Origin: an uncultured Bacillota bacterium
Lineage (GTDB): Bacteria > Bacillota > Clostridia > Peptostreptococcales > Anaerovoracaceae
DNA length: 31,418 nt
Reading direction: 5' to 3'
Assembly (NCBI GenBank): GCA_946631075.1
Contig: CAMOZS010000002.1
Location: 1 to 31,418 of the forward strand
Below the pieces are notes generated by a model. It saw nothing but the letters and a program-made list of their open reading frames with translations. It was not told the origin of the DNA and searched no databases. A program made the translations under genes and the position numbers. Below are positions 24,169 to 31,363 of this stretch, in pieces. Position 1 is the first letter of the stretch. Each line of letters opens with the position of its first letter.

Positions 24169-24988
24169 TTCTACTTTTTGTCCTTGTTTCTGCTTCTTGC
24201 TGATCTGAACGGATCGCAGTCACCGGAACGCATACACGGATCCGGTCATCATACAGGCTCTTCACTTCCACATGGACCCCGTAAAGAGACTTGATAAAGT
24301 CTTCCGTGATCGTTTCCTTGGGTGATCCATGGGCCAGGACCACGCCGTCCTTGAGAGACAGCACTTCGTCCGCGAAGAGAAAGGCCTGGTCCGGCTGGTG
24401 GGTCGCCTGAAGTATGGTATATCCTTTGCCGGCCAGCTGCCGGATCTGCTCCAGGACCCGGGTCGCGTTGCCGTAGTCCAGATTGGCCGTCGGTTCATCC
24501 ATGATCAGCACCTTGGTTTCCTGGGCAAGGGCCCTGGCGATCAGGGCAAGCTGCCTCTCGCCTCCGCTGATCTCCGCGAAGCCGCGGTCCTTCAGGTGGA
24601 CGATGCCCAGCCGGTCCATGGACTCTTCGGCGATCTTTCGCTGCCTTTTGCCGGGAGATCCCAGAGCGGAAAGTCCCGCGGTCGTTCCCATCAGGACCAT
24701 ATCGAAGACGCTGTAGTTGAAGGTCGGCGGATAGGACTGGGGAATATAGGCGATCAGCCTGGCCATATCCGCGACCGACAGGTCCGATGTGGATCTTCCG
24801 TTGATCTTCACCTGACCGCCGTACTTCGGCAGAAGGCGCAATATCACCTTGAACAGGGTGCTCTTGCCGATACCGTTGGCGCCAAGCAAGCAGACCATCC
24901 TGCCGTCGTCTATATGAAAACTGACATCCCGGAGCACGGGCAGGCCCGGTGTATAGGCGAAACTGACGTGACTGACATCAAGACTCAT
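24149..24988 (-). CDS. FepC/BtuD-type ABC transporter ATP-binding protein
   Basis: The 279-aa ATPase shows Walker A (GANGIGKST), a Q-loop (YIPQSYPP), the signature ISGGERQL and Walker B (VLIMDEPT), followed by the switch His (QATHQPD). It pairs with the FecCD permease, and its start overlaps the permease stop by 4 bases. The C-terminal 40 residues are charged and variable. Confidence 0.95.
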   Translation of the reverse strand: MSLDVSHVSFAYTPGLPVLRDVSFHIDDGRMVCLLGANGIGKSTLFKVILRLLPKYGGQVKINGRSTSDLSVADMARLIAYIPQSYPPTFNYSVFDMVLMGTTAGLSALGSPGKRQRKIAEESMDRLGIVHLKDRGFAEISGGERQLALIARALAQETKVLIMDEPTANLDYGNATRVLEQIRQLAGKGYTILQATHQPDQAFLFADEVLSLKDGVVLAHGSPKETITEDFIKSLYGVHVEVKSLYDDRIRVCVPVTAIRSDQQEAETRTKSRNEEDKT

Positions 24989-26037
24989 AGCCTGGCCTCC
25001 TTCCTGGTGATCAGATAGATGAAGAAGGGAGCGCCGACCAGGGATGTCAGTATTCCCAGCGGGATCTCCTTGGCCATCAGATTTCTTGAGATGTCATCCA
25101 CCGCAAGCAGGAAGGCTGCCCCAACGATCATGGTCATTGGCAGAAGCCGCATATAATTGTTCCCGATCAGACGCCGGGCGAAATGGGGAACGACCAGTCC
25201 GACCCAGCCGATCATTCCGCTGACCGAAACGCTGGCCGCTGTGATCAGGGTCGAGCAGATGATCACCAGGGCCCGCACCTTCCTGGTATCCACTCCCATG
25301 CTCCGGGCTTCTTCATCACCCAGGGTCAGGATGTTGATCCTCCAGCGGAGCAGGATCAGAGGGATGATGCCGATCAGCATAGGGATCAGAGCGAACAGGA
25401 CCTGTTCCATTTTCGCCTCCGTCAGGGATCCCATGAGCCAGTAGGTGATCTTGGGAAGCTCATCGTTGGGATCCGCCACCAGCTTGATATATGATGTCCC
25501 TGACGAAAACAGGGAACTGATGATGATCCCTCCCAGAATCAGTCCCAGCACTTTGTCCCCGTTGGCGTAGCGGCTGACCAGCATGACCAGGCACACGGTC
25601 AGCAGACTGAATACGAAGGCAAGTACCGTGATCCCCCAGGATGTGCATCCGGTCAGAATGGCCAGTGCTGCGCCGAAAGCCGCTCCGGAAGATGCTCCCA
25701 GTATGTCCGGCGCTGCCATGGGGTTCTGGAAGACCCCCTGATAGGCTGCCCCCGATGTGGAGATGCAGCATCCCACCATGCAGGCCAGCAGGATCCGGGG
25801 CAGGCGGACGTTGAAGAATATGCTTTCTGTATTCTTGTCCCAGAAGGGTTCCATGTGGAAAAAACTGTCAAGATGCAGCTTGTCCAGGATGGTGTCCAGC
25901 AGCATTCCGCCAAGCTCCGCCGGCTGGACCGGGTAGCGGCCCATGAGAAAGGATACGACAAAAAGGACCGCCAGTACGATCAGCGCCAGCAATATTTTCG
26001 TACCGTATGGACTCTTGTGCTTCAGATCATGCTCCAC
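24985..26037 (-). CDS. FecCD-family ABC transporter permease
   Basis: The 350-aa protein has about nine or ten membrane spans with FecCD/BtuC motifs: RLPRILLACMVGCCISTSGAAYQGV, NPMAAPDILGASSGAAFGAAL, and GWVGLVVPHFARRLIG near the C-terminus. It forms the membrane channel, presumably as a homodimer. The first codon is GTG at 26037, with a GAGGGAGGGGAG ribosome site upstream. It is the first gene of the eight-gene uptake operon, downstream of operator site 3. Confidence 0.95.
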   Translation of the reverse strand: MEHDLKHKSPYGTKILLALIVLAVLFVVSFLMGRYPVQPAELGGMLLDTILDKLHLDSFFHMEPFWDKNTESIFFNVRLPRILLACMVGCCISTSGAAYQGVFQNPMAAPDILGASSGAAFGAALAILTGCTSWGITVLAFVFSLLTVCLVMLVSRYANGDKVLGLILGGIIISSLFSSGTSYIKLVADPNDELPKITYWLMGSLTEAKMEQVLFALIPMLIGIIPLILLRWRINILTLGDEEARSMGVDTRKVRALVIICSTLITAASVSVSGMIGWVGLVVPHFARRLIGNNYMRLLPMTMIVGAAFLLAVDDISRNLMAKEIPLGILTSLVGAPFFIYLITRKEARL

Positions 26038-26088
26038 TGGCCGGACAGCTCCCCTCCCTCAGATAAGTATCATTGAAAATCCCGCTTT

Positions 26089-26094
26089 ATCTTA
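26089..26094 (-). promoter_or_regulatory. Putative -10 box of the uptake operon
   Basis: TAAGAT on the minus strand sits where a class II activated promoter predicts it relative to operator site 3 (start near 26082, site centre at -41.5). It matches the consensus at four of six positions, consistent with dependence on an activator. Confidence 0.4.
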
Positions 26095-26115
26095 ACAGAT
26101 AAGGTTCCTCCCTTC

Positions 26116-26131
26116 TGTTGTCCCGCCAACA
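26116..26131. promoter_or_regulatory. Operator site 3 (TGTTG-TCCCGC-CAACA)
   Basis: A perfect match to both half-sites, upstream of the FecCD permease and the whole uptake operon. A second inverted repeat with a 5-base spacer (TGTTG-TATAG-CAACA, 26138-26152) lies about 21 bp further upstream, two helical turns away. Confidence 0.6.
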
Positions 26132-26150
26132 TCCTCCTGTTGTATAGCAA

Positions 26151-26181
26151 CAAACCCGGCAGCTCTATCCTGCCGGGTTTG
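26151..26181. terminator. Strong hairpin after the 1067-aa gene
   Basis: CAAACCCGGCAG and CTGCCGGGTTTG form a perfect 12-bp stem with a 7-base loop, 40 bases after the stop of the 1067-aa gene. On the minus strand it is followed by a modest U-rich stretch. It separates that gene from the uptake operon. Confidence 0.7.
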
Positions 26182-26187
26182 CTTCTC

Positions 26188-26211
26188 AAAAAACATACTG
26201 AACTGTTTTTT
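26188..26211. terminator. A/T-rich hairpin directly after the 1067-aa gene
   Basis: AAAAAACA and TGTTTTTT pair around an 8-base loop immediately after the stop codon. With the stronger stem just beyond, this gives a tandem terminator arrangement. Confidence 0.5.
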
Positions 26212-26219
26212 CTTCAGCT

Positions 26220-29200
26220 CTATTTTACCTTGATCTTCACGGTAACGGTCTTGCTTCCGGCAAAGAAATCATCGTTGCCGCTTGCGTTCACCTTGACCTT
26301 GATCTTGTATGTTCCCTTCTTTGTCTTTTTCTTGACTGTGATCTTGCCGTTCTTAGCGTTGACGGAAAGCTGCTTGGCGCTTCCTGCCGCCTTGGCATAA
26401 GTCACTGTTCCGACAGCATCCTTTACGGTCACCGCTCCGGAGACGGTCATCGCCTTCTTCTTCAGTTTCTTAGCCTTTACCGTCTTAGCCTTCGCCGCGG
26501 CTGACAGGGTATTATCAGCCTTCTCGGTCAGGTTGACGTATGCCTGGCTGACCTCAAGCAGGGCTTTCTTCAGCTGAGATGCGGTCGCTGTCTTATCATT
26601 GATCAGGGCCTTCAGAGCTGCGACTGCGACCTGATATTCAGCCGCGGTCTGGCCGTTATACTTATCGATCTCAACAGCTGCCTGAATGGAAGCCAGAGCG
26701 CTGGCCGCGGCATTCTTACTGTCGATCGCAGCTTCCGCCGCATAGATCGCCTCTGCCTCTTCCACAACAGCAGCGTCGTTTACCTGATCTGCCTTGTCCA
26801 GGGCCGCTGTCGCTTCCGCGATCGCGTCTGCATCGCCCTCGGCTTTCGCAGCTTCAAGAGCCGCCTCGGCTGCTTCCTTGGCTGCTTCCGCAAGATCGGC
26901 CGCTGTTTCCGCAAGTTCCGCCGCTTCTTCACCGGTCGCCGCTTCCGCCGCTGCTAAGGCCTCTTCGGCTGCTGCCAGCGCCGCGTCAGCCTGGTCTTTG
27001 AGGGAATCGACAGTCTCGATCCTTTCACGGCTGATCTCTGCCCCGCATTCACTGCAGTAAACGACGGAGTCTACAGATCCGGCCTTGCTGTAAGTCGGGT
27101 CGATACTTTCTTCAACAGCATCCGCCGGAGTGTGAGCCTTGCCGCCTTCCCAGACCAGTACCGGATATCCGCCGCAGTTGACCGCGAATCCTTCGCCCAT
27201 TGCTTCTGCAAAGGCCTGCCCCTTCATATACTCTTCGGTAACACCATCGATTCCCAGAGCATATCCGTTAGTTACAGACGCGCTTGAAGTTGCCTTCTCA
27301 CCTGCTACTGCAAGCTTCTGTGTAGAGTAAACGTTGGTTATCGTCCCCTCGTTGCCGCCAACAATGCTTCCGGCAGGAGTTCCGCCGCCAGCAGTACCGA
27401 GGCTGTAACAGTTATTCATCACCGGCGCGTTCCAGAAGGCTCCGCAGATACCGCCCACGCCCTTCTTCTGCGTGCTTCTTACGGTCGCCTTGTTCACACA
27501 GTTCTGTATGGTAATGGTCTTGCCGCTTGCTACGTGCAGTGTCTTACCGACGATGCCGCCGACGCTTCTTCCGCTCTTGATGAATCCGGTCACACCGACG
27601 TTCTCAATGGTGATGTCGACATTCGGATAGACCGTCCCATCCGCTGCTCCGACACGGCCGAACAGTCCTGTGGACTGAGAGCTCTGATCTGTTCCTCTCT
27701 CGCAGTAGATGTTGTTGACATAGTGTCCCTGGCCATCGAAGGATCCGTAGAACAGGCCGTAGAACTGACCGTTCTTCGTATCGTTCTGGGCCTGGGAACC
27801 GACCGGGTAGTAGTTGGGGCCGGACCAGGTTCCGTCTTCTGCTTCAACGCCGCCCATGTCGATGTCATTGTCCAGATAGAACTTAACACCTTCAAAGACA
27901 TTCTGCTTTGTCGGGACCGTTCCCTTGATATCAATGACATTTCCATTGGTATTTGTCTCAAAATCCGCCAGTTTGGCCAGATCTTCAGAGCAGATCCATG
28001 CCAGCGCTGCCCACTGAGCCGGAGTCGTGATATGGTACTCTGCCTTCACATCATTTTCATCGTACCAGCTGAAGTCCAGGCCGCCGGCCCAGGTCGCGGA
28101 ATCCCAGGGGTATTCCTTTTTGACGGTGAAGCCGGTTTCGTCATCCCACAGAGCGATAAGCTTCACACCGTTTACCTCAATAGAGTGATCTTCCTCTGTC
28201 GCGTAGAGATACAGGTTCGGATCCTCCAGTTCCGCAATCCAGTTGGTCGGGGTGGACGTGACCGCCTGCTGTCCTCCGTCAACGTATTTCTCAAGGTCTT
28301 CATTGACGTAAGCGTACTTGTGCAGGGGGCCGCTATAGAGGACCGCGTCTCCTTCCGTGACTGTATAAGTGTCCGCCGCGTCTACCAGCGATGTATCCAG
28401 CGGAAGCAGGGCCAGATCCTCGCCGTCCGCATTGACAACATCCGCTGTGATTGCGATATTGTTATTCACTCCTGCTTCCGTGACGCCCTTCGCAGACCAT
28501 CTGCTGACTGCGTTCGTGTCGATGAAGGTTCTGATGGACCCTGCCTTATAGACGATCTGTCCGCCGTCCGAATCATTGCCGGCGTCGAATCCGCCGCCGC
28601 CGATAGCCGCGCCGGACCAGTCGACGTTGATGTTCACCAGGCCGCCGTTCATATTGACCGTGGTTCCCGCTGCCGCTCCGCCGCTTCCGGCGCTGCCGCC
28701 GATCCCGGCGCCTCTGGCAACTCCGATCAGATTGATCGTTCCACCGTTGATGTTGATCGGATCAGCGGCTGCTTTTCCGGATCCTGCGCCGGAGCCGATC
28801 ACCGCGCCCTGCTGGCTGCCTTTGATGAACAGATTGCCCTGCTCGAAGGTGATCGTTCCGTTGGCTTCACCGACATTGTTGGGGCTGTTACCGCCGATTC
28901 CGGCCGCCTGGTCCTTTTTATAGATATACAGGTTATCATCCGCGTCCGTTCCGCTGATGGTCAGTTCCGTCCCCGGACCAACATGGAGCACGGCGTAGCC
29001 TGTGGAACTGCCGGATGCGCCAAGATCCAGGACACTGGTCCCGTCAAAGAAAAACTGATTTCCCTGTCCGGTGAAATCGAACATGGGCTCATTTCCCGGA
29101 ACCTTGTCGATATACAGATCCCGGATCGTCAGATTGGTCCCGGCCTCTGTTGCGTTCACGCTCAGGTTGCTGTATTTGCCGGCATCCTGGATCCCCTGTC

Positions 29201-29423
29201 CGATCAGAGTGACCGGTTCGGTCGTACTGACAGTGATCATCCCTGTCGCGCCGGCTGTGATCTGATACTCACCACCTGCTGTGATCGTATCGCCGCCGGT
29301 CACTGCCTGCGCATCATCTGCAAACACGGTTTGTGTGGTCGCGAATGACATCGTTATCATCAGGATGAACGATGCTATGATCGCAAACAGACGGCTACTC
29401 ATTGCTTGTCTGCTTTGTTGCAT
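26220..29423 (-). CDS. Second giant secreted surface protein (GLUG repeats, Ala-rich coiled coil)
   Basis: The 1067-aa protein has a signal peptide (LFAIIASFILMITMSFATTQTVFA). A Gly-rich region with INGGTINLIG-type repeats (about 180-310) is suggestive of a beta-helix. The module with DNDIDMGG, SGPNYYPVG and FDGQGHYVNNIY (about 510-560) and the following GLUG repeats also occur in the 1465-aa protein. YCSECGAEIS lies near 790, an Ala/Glu-rich helical stretch at about 800-925, and a Lys-rich Big-like domain at the C-terminus. There is no LPXTG motif or transmembrane anchor. The ATG has a GGAAGGAGA ribosome site. Its own upstream region contains operator site 4. Role inferred: surface partner of the uptake system. 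Confidence 0.85.
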   Translation of the reverse strand: MQQSRQAMSSRLFAIIASFILMITMSFATTQTVFADDAQAVTGGDTITAGGEYQITAGATGMITVSTTEPVTLIGQGIQDAGKYSNLSVNATEAGTNLTIRDLYIDKVPGNEPMFDFTGQGNQFFFDGTSVLDLGASGSSTGYAVLHVGPGTELTISGTDADDNLYIYKKDQAAGIGGNSPNNVGEANGTITFEQGNLFIKGSQQGAVIGSGAGSGKAAADPININGGTINLIGVARGAGIGGSAGSGGAAAGTTVNMNGGLVNINVDWSGAAIGGGGFDAGNDSDGGQIVYKAGSIRTFIDTNAVSRWSAKGVTEAGVNNNIAITADVVNADGEDLALLPLDTSLVDAADTYTVTEGDAVLYSGPLHKYAYVNEDLEKYVDGGQQAVTSTPTNWIAELEDPNLYLYATEEDHSIEVNGVKLIALWDDETGFTVKKEYPWDSATWAGGLDFSWYDENDVKAEYHITTPAQWAALAWICSEDLAKLADFETNTNGNVIDIKGTVPTKQNVFEGVKFYLDNDIDMGGVEAEDGTWSGPNYYPVGSQAQNDTKNGQFYGLFYGSFDGQGHYVNNIYCERGTDQSSQSTGLFGRVGAADGTVYPNVDITIENVGVTGFIKSGRSVGGIVGKTLHVASGKTITIQNCVNKATVRSTQKKGVGGICGAFWNAPVMNNCYSLGTAGGGTPAGSIVGGNEGTITNVYSTQKLAVAGEKATSSASVTNGYALGIDGVTEEYMKGQAFAEAMGEGFAVNCGGYPVLVWEGGKAHTPADAVEESIDPTYSKAGSVDSVVYCSECGAEISRERIETVDSLKDQADAALAAAEEALAAAEAATGEEAAELAETAADLAEAAKEAAEAALEAAKAEGDADAIAEATAALDKADQVNDAAVVEEAEAIYAAEAAIDSKNAAASALASIQAAVEIDKYNGQTAAEYQVAVAALKALINDKTATASQLKKALLEVSQAYVNLTEKADNTLSAAAKAKTVKAKKLKKKAMTVSGAVTVKDAVGTVTYAKAAGSAKQLSVNAKNGKITVKKKTKKGTYKIKVKVNASGNDDFFAGSKTVTVKIKVK

Positions 29424-29454
29424 AAACTTCTCCTTCCCTTATCAGAAAACAATC

Positions 29455-29485
29455 AAAAAATAGTGCAGATATACATCCGCACTAT
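29455..29485 (-). terminator. Intrinsic terminator upstream of the 1067-aa gene
   Basis: On the minus strand ATAGTGCGGAT and ATCTGCACTAT form an 11-bp stem (one G-U) with a GTAT loop, followed by six T. It ends methyltransferase transcripts about 85 bases after that gene's stop, yet lies only about 32 bases before the next ATG. Confidence 0.75.
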
Positions 29486-29486
29486 C

Positions 29487-29515
29487 AGTATATGGTTTCC
29501 GAACCGGACTTTCAG
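29487..29515 (-). promoter_or_regulatory. Putative promoter of the 1067-aa surface protein gene
   Basis: CTGAAA (29510-29515), a 17-bp spacer and TATACT (29487-29492) predict a start near 29480, inside the 5' arm of the terminator stem. Operator site 4 is then centred at about -72.5, a class I activator position. Confidence 0.5.
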
Positions 29516-29544
29516 TCCTCGCAAAAACAGACCTTGTCCGATAA

Positions 29545-29560
29545 AGTTGTCTTTCCAACA
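29545..29560. promoter_or_regulatory. Operator site 4 (AGTTG-TCTTTC-CAACA)
   Basis: Nine of ten core positions match. It lies between the methyltransferase stop and the promoter of the 1067-aa gene. Confidence 0.5.
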
Positions 29561-29570
29561 TCTGCCGGAA

Positions 29571-30404
29571 TTATCTCAGATCCCACCGGATATGGGCTAC
29601 GGTAGATTCTTCACCGTGATCGAACTTCCAGTAACTGCGGTCCGGTTCCACGCAGTAGATCAGATGTTCATCCACGTACCTTTCCAGCTTTTGCATCTGC
29701 TCCTCGGTCAGACCGTAGCGGAAGGCTTCGATCTGGGTCCGCAGGGCTTCCTCCCTGCTCTCATAGCGGGTCAGCCGCAGCTTATAGCGGATGAAGCGAA
29801 GCTCCGGGAAGAGGTCCCGATCCATCAGCTCGTTCATGACATAGAAATAGCAGGCATATCCCGGCCGTTCGTAGCCGATCTCCTTTGCCACGACCCGGTC
29901 ATAGCCTCTGGCCGGCTCATCCCAAGCTCCGATGCAGACTCTGCGCCGGGCCACCGATTCGAGATTCTTTATCGATCCGGTCAGGTCCCTGGTAATAAAG
30001 GACCGGGAGGAGATGGCCACGTCGCACAAAGGCAGGTCGGTCCGCTCTGACCAGTCCTCGTTCCAGTCCAGCAGGATGGGATGGATCCGGTCCGAAACCC
30101 CGGCTTCCTGTGCGCCCGCCTGCAGCTGCTTCAGCATCTCCGGGCTGAAATCCGCCGCGTAGATCTCATGACCCTTTTGCGCGAAGGGAATGGCCAGAGT
30201 CCCGGAAGCGCAGCCCATGTCGAAGATGGTCTCCCCGGGCTTGAAGCCGGAGTACTCGTAGAACTGTTCTACATAAGGGTCTTGGCCGGGTGCCCTCTTC
30301 TTTCGGAATTTCGGGGCATAGGCGTTCCAGAAAGCCAGATCCTCTTTTCGTTCCTCCGTTGCATAATTCTCCTGCCAAAGCCGGTTCCAGTCGATTCTGT
30401 CCAT
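29571..30404 (-). CDS. Class I SAM-dependent methyltransferase
   Basis: The 277-aa protein has the SAM-binding motif I (IFDMGCASGTLAIPFAQKG), an acidic end of strand 2 (IYAADFSPEML) and the later motif DVAISSRSF. The C-terminal half is specific to its subgroup. The substrate cannot be deduced. Such methyltransferases can neighbour FecCD-type metal importers, and here it shares the proposed operator with the uptake operon. I chose the ATG at 30404 (MDRIDWNRLW), preceded by GGAGAGGACC. The frame extends to 30491, but that extension crosses a long leader hairpin and looks non-coding. The ATG at 30425 is a possible alternative. Confidence 0.8.
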   Translation of the reverse strand: MDRIDWNRLWQENYATEERKEDLAFWNAYAPKFRKKRAPGQDPYVEQFYEYSGFKPGETIFDMGCASGTLAIPFAQKGHEIYAADFSPEMLKQLQAGAQEAGVSDRIHPILLDWNEDWSERTDLPLCDVAISSRSFITRDLTGSIKNLESVARRRVCIGAWDEPARGYDRVVAKEIGYERPGYACYFYVMNELMDRDLFPELRFIRYKLRLTRYESREEALRTQIEAFRYGLTEEQMQKLERYVDEHLIYCVEPDRSYWKFDHGEESTVAHIRWDLR

Positions 30405-30434
30405 GTTCTCTTCGGTCCTCTCCATCCATGACGA

Positions 30435-30464
30435 CAAAGGGACGGAATCTCTTCCGCCCCTTTG
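30435..30464 (-). other. Stable hairpin in the methyltransferase mRNA leader
   Basis: On the minus strand CAAAGGGGCGGAA pairs with TTCCGTCCCTTTG (13 bp, one G-U) around a GAGA tetraloop, within the roughly 98-base leader. There is no U-tract, so it is not an obvious terminator. The GNRA-type loop may indicate structure or protein binding. Confidence 0.6.
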
Positions 30465-30508
30465 AAGCAAGTCACAAAAGTCAATAATCAATCGCTTTAT
30501 CTGGCCTT

Positions 30509-30514
30509 ATGATA
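30509..30514 (-). promoter_or_regulatory. -10 box of the methyltransferase gene
   Basis: TATCAT (five of six consensus) on the minus strand predicts a start near 30502. Operator site 5 is then centred at -41.5. Confidence 0.55.
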
Positions 30515-30534
30515 TAACATGCTTCCGCACTTGT

Positions 30535-30552
30535 ATGTTGGCATGCCAACAT
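30535..30552. promoter_or_regulatory. Operator site 5, perfect 18-bp palindrome
   Basis: ATGTTGGCATGCCAACAT is a perfect palindrome between fdhD and the methyltransferase and is the best copy of the TGTTG-N6-CAACA motif. Confidence 0.65.
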
Positions 30553-30571
30553 TTTGCCATCTTTTTTGATC

Positions 30572-31249
30572 TCACTCATGAAACCATGTGGCACTGTTTT
30601 CTTTCACGTATCCGATCAATGTCATCCCGTATTCCTCTGCCAGTTCCACGGCCTCCGCTGTCACGGTGCCTTTGCCGGCCAGGGCGGATACTCCGGACCT
30701 GACAGCCTTTGCAGCCATACGGGTGCTGATCCTTCCGCTGGTCATGAGGAAGCAATCGTTCAGATCCACCTTGTTCAAAGCGGCCCAGCCGATGGCCTTG
30801 TCCAGGGCGCTGTGGCGGCCGGCGTCTTCACTTCGATACAGGATCTCAAGCGGGTATTTACGAACGATCATACAGCTGTGGGCTGCCTTCGTCGCGGCGC
30901 GAAGAGGCGGTTCTTCCTCGAATGCCCGGTTGATCCACTGCAGATCCTCCTCCGTCCACTGCTGCCCTGTGATCCTGTTTCGGCCGGCAGCCCCGGTCTC
31001 TTCGGGATCATCTTCTGTTCGCTCCGAAGCAAGGACATGGATGCTCCTGTCTTCTTCTCTGACCTCTATATCGGTGATCGTTGACGGATCCTGGATACGG
31101 CCCTCTGAAAGCAGCCATCCGGCGGCCAGCTGTCTGAGATCGACCGGCGTACAGGACACCGTTCCCCCGGGCCTGCCGTTGATGAATATAGAGAATATCT
31201 TCTCGTGGATCAGTTCCACTATGTCCTTATGGTCTTTTTTCCCGATCAT
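30572..31249 (-). CDS. fdhD: FdhD-family formate dehydrogenase accessory protein
   Basis: The 225-aa protein matches FdhD, which passes sulfur to the Mo/W-bisPGD cofactor of formate dehydrogenase. Visible blocks are SIFINGRP with a following LAAGWLLSEGRI, the AHSC segment, SEDAGRHSALDKAIGWA and LMTSGRISTRMA. The CGxCG sulfur-carrying motif of E. coli FdhD is absent, and TGG before the His is KAA, so the chemistry may differ. I place the start at 31249. The ATG at 31258 overlaps a perfect TATAAT box and would not be transcribed. It is divergent from a P-loop NTPase gene. Its presence implies a molybdenum or tungsten enzyme in the organism. Confidence 0.88.
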   Translation of the reverse strand: MIGKKDHKDIVELIHEKIFSIFINGRPGGTVSCTPVDLRQLAAGWLLSEGRIQDPSTITDIEVREEDRSIHVLASERTEDDPEETGAAGRNRITGQQWTEEDLQWINRAFEEEPPLRAATKAAHSCMIVRKYPLEILYRSEDAGRHSALDKAIGWAALNKVDLNDCFLMTSGRISTRMAAKAVRSGVSALAGKGTVTAEAVELAEEYGMTLIGYVKENSATWFHE

Positions 31250-31256
31250 GAACCCC

Positions 31257-31284
31257 ATTATATTGATTTTGTTTTTCTTGTCAA
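31257..31284 (-). promoter_or_regulatory. Consensus promoter of fdhD
   Basis: TTGACA (31279-31284), a 16-bp spacer and TATAAT (31257-31262) are both perfect on the minus strand. The predicted start, about 31250, is within one base of the ATG at 31249. Confidence 0.8.
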
Positions 31285-31328
31285 TTGCGTTTTGCTAATT
31301 TCTGACATTCGCCGCGAGGCTGAAAACC

Positions 31329-31357
31329 TTGTATTTTCAATGGCACAAAGATATACT
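31329..31357 (+). promoter_or_regulatory. Putative promoter of the P-loop NTPase gene
   Basis: TTGTAT, a 17-bp spacer and TATACT (31352-31357) predict a start at 31364, the A of the ATG. No ribosome site is visible. Confidence 0.55.
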
Positions 31358-31363
31358 CTGGGT

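Noticed and set aside
26138..26152. Second TGTTG/CAACA inverted repeat with a 5-base spacer.
   Set aside because: The spacer differs by one base from all other sites and it abuts the terminator stem, so it is not counted as a sixth operator, although it may bind weakly.
27534..29348. A 604-codon open frame antisense to the 1067-aa surface protein gene.
   Set aside because: The minus strand encodes a protein with signal peptide and known repeats, and the plus frame shows no domain or ribosome site.
29424..29570. Possible riboswitch before the 1067-aa gene (small stems GGACT-AGTCC and GGTT-AACC before a terminator).
   Set aside because: No conserved core of a known class was recognised, and the stems overlap the better-supported promoter.
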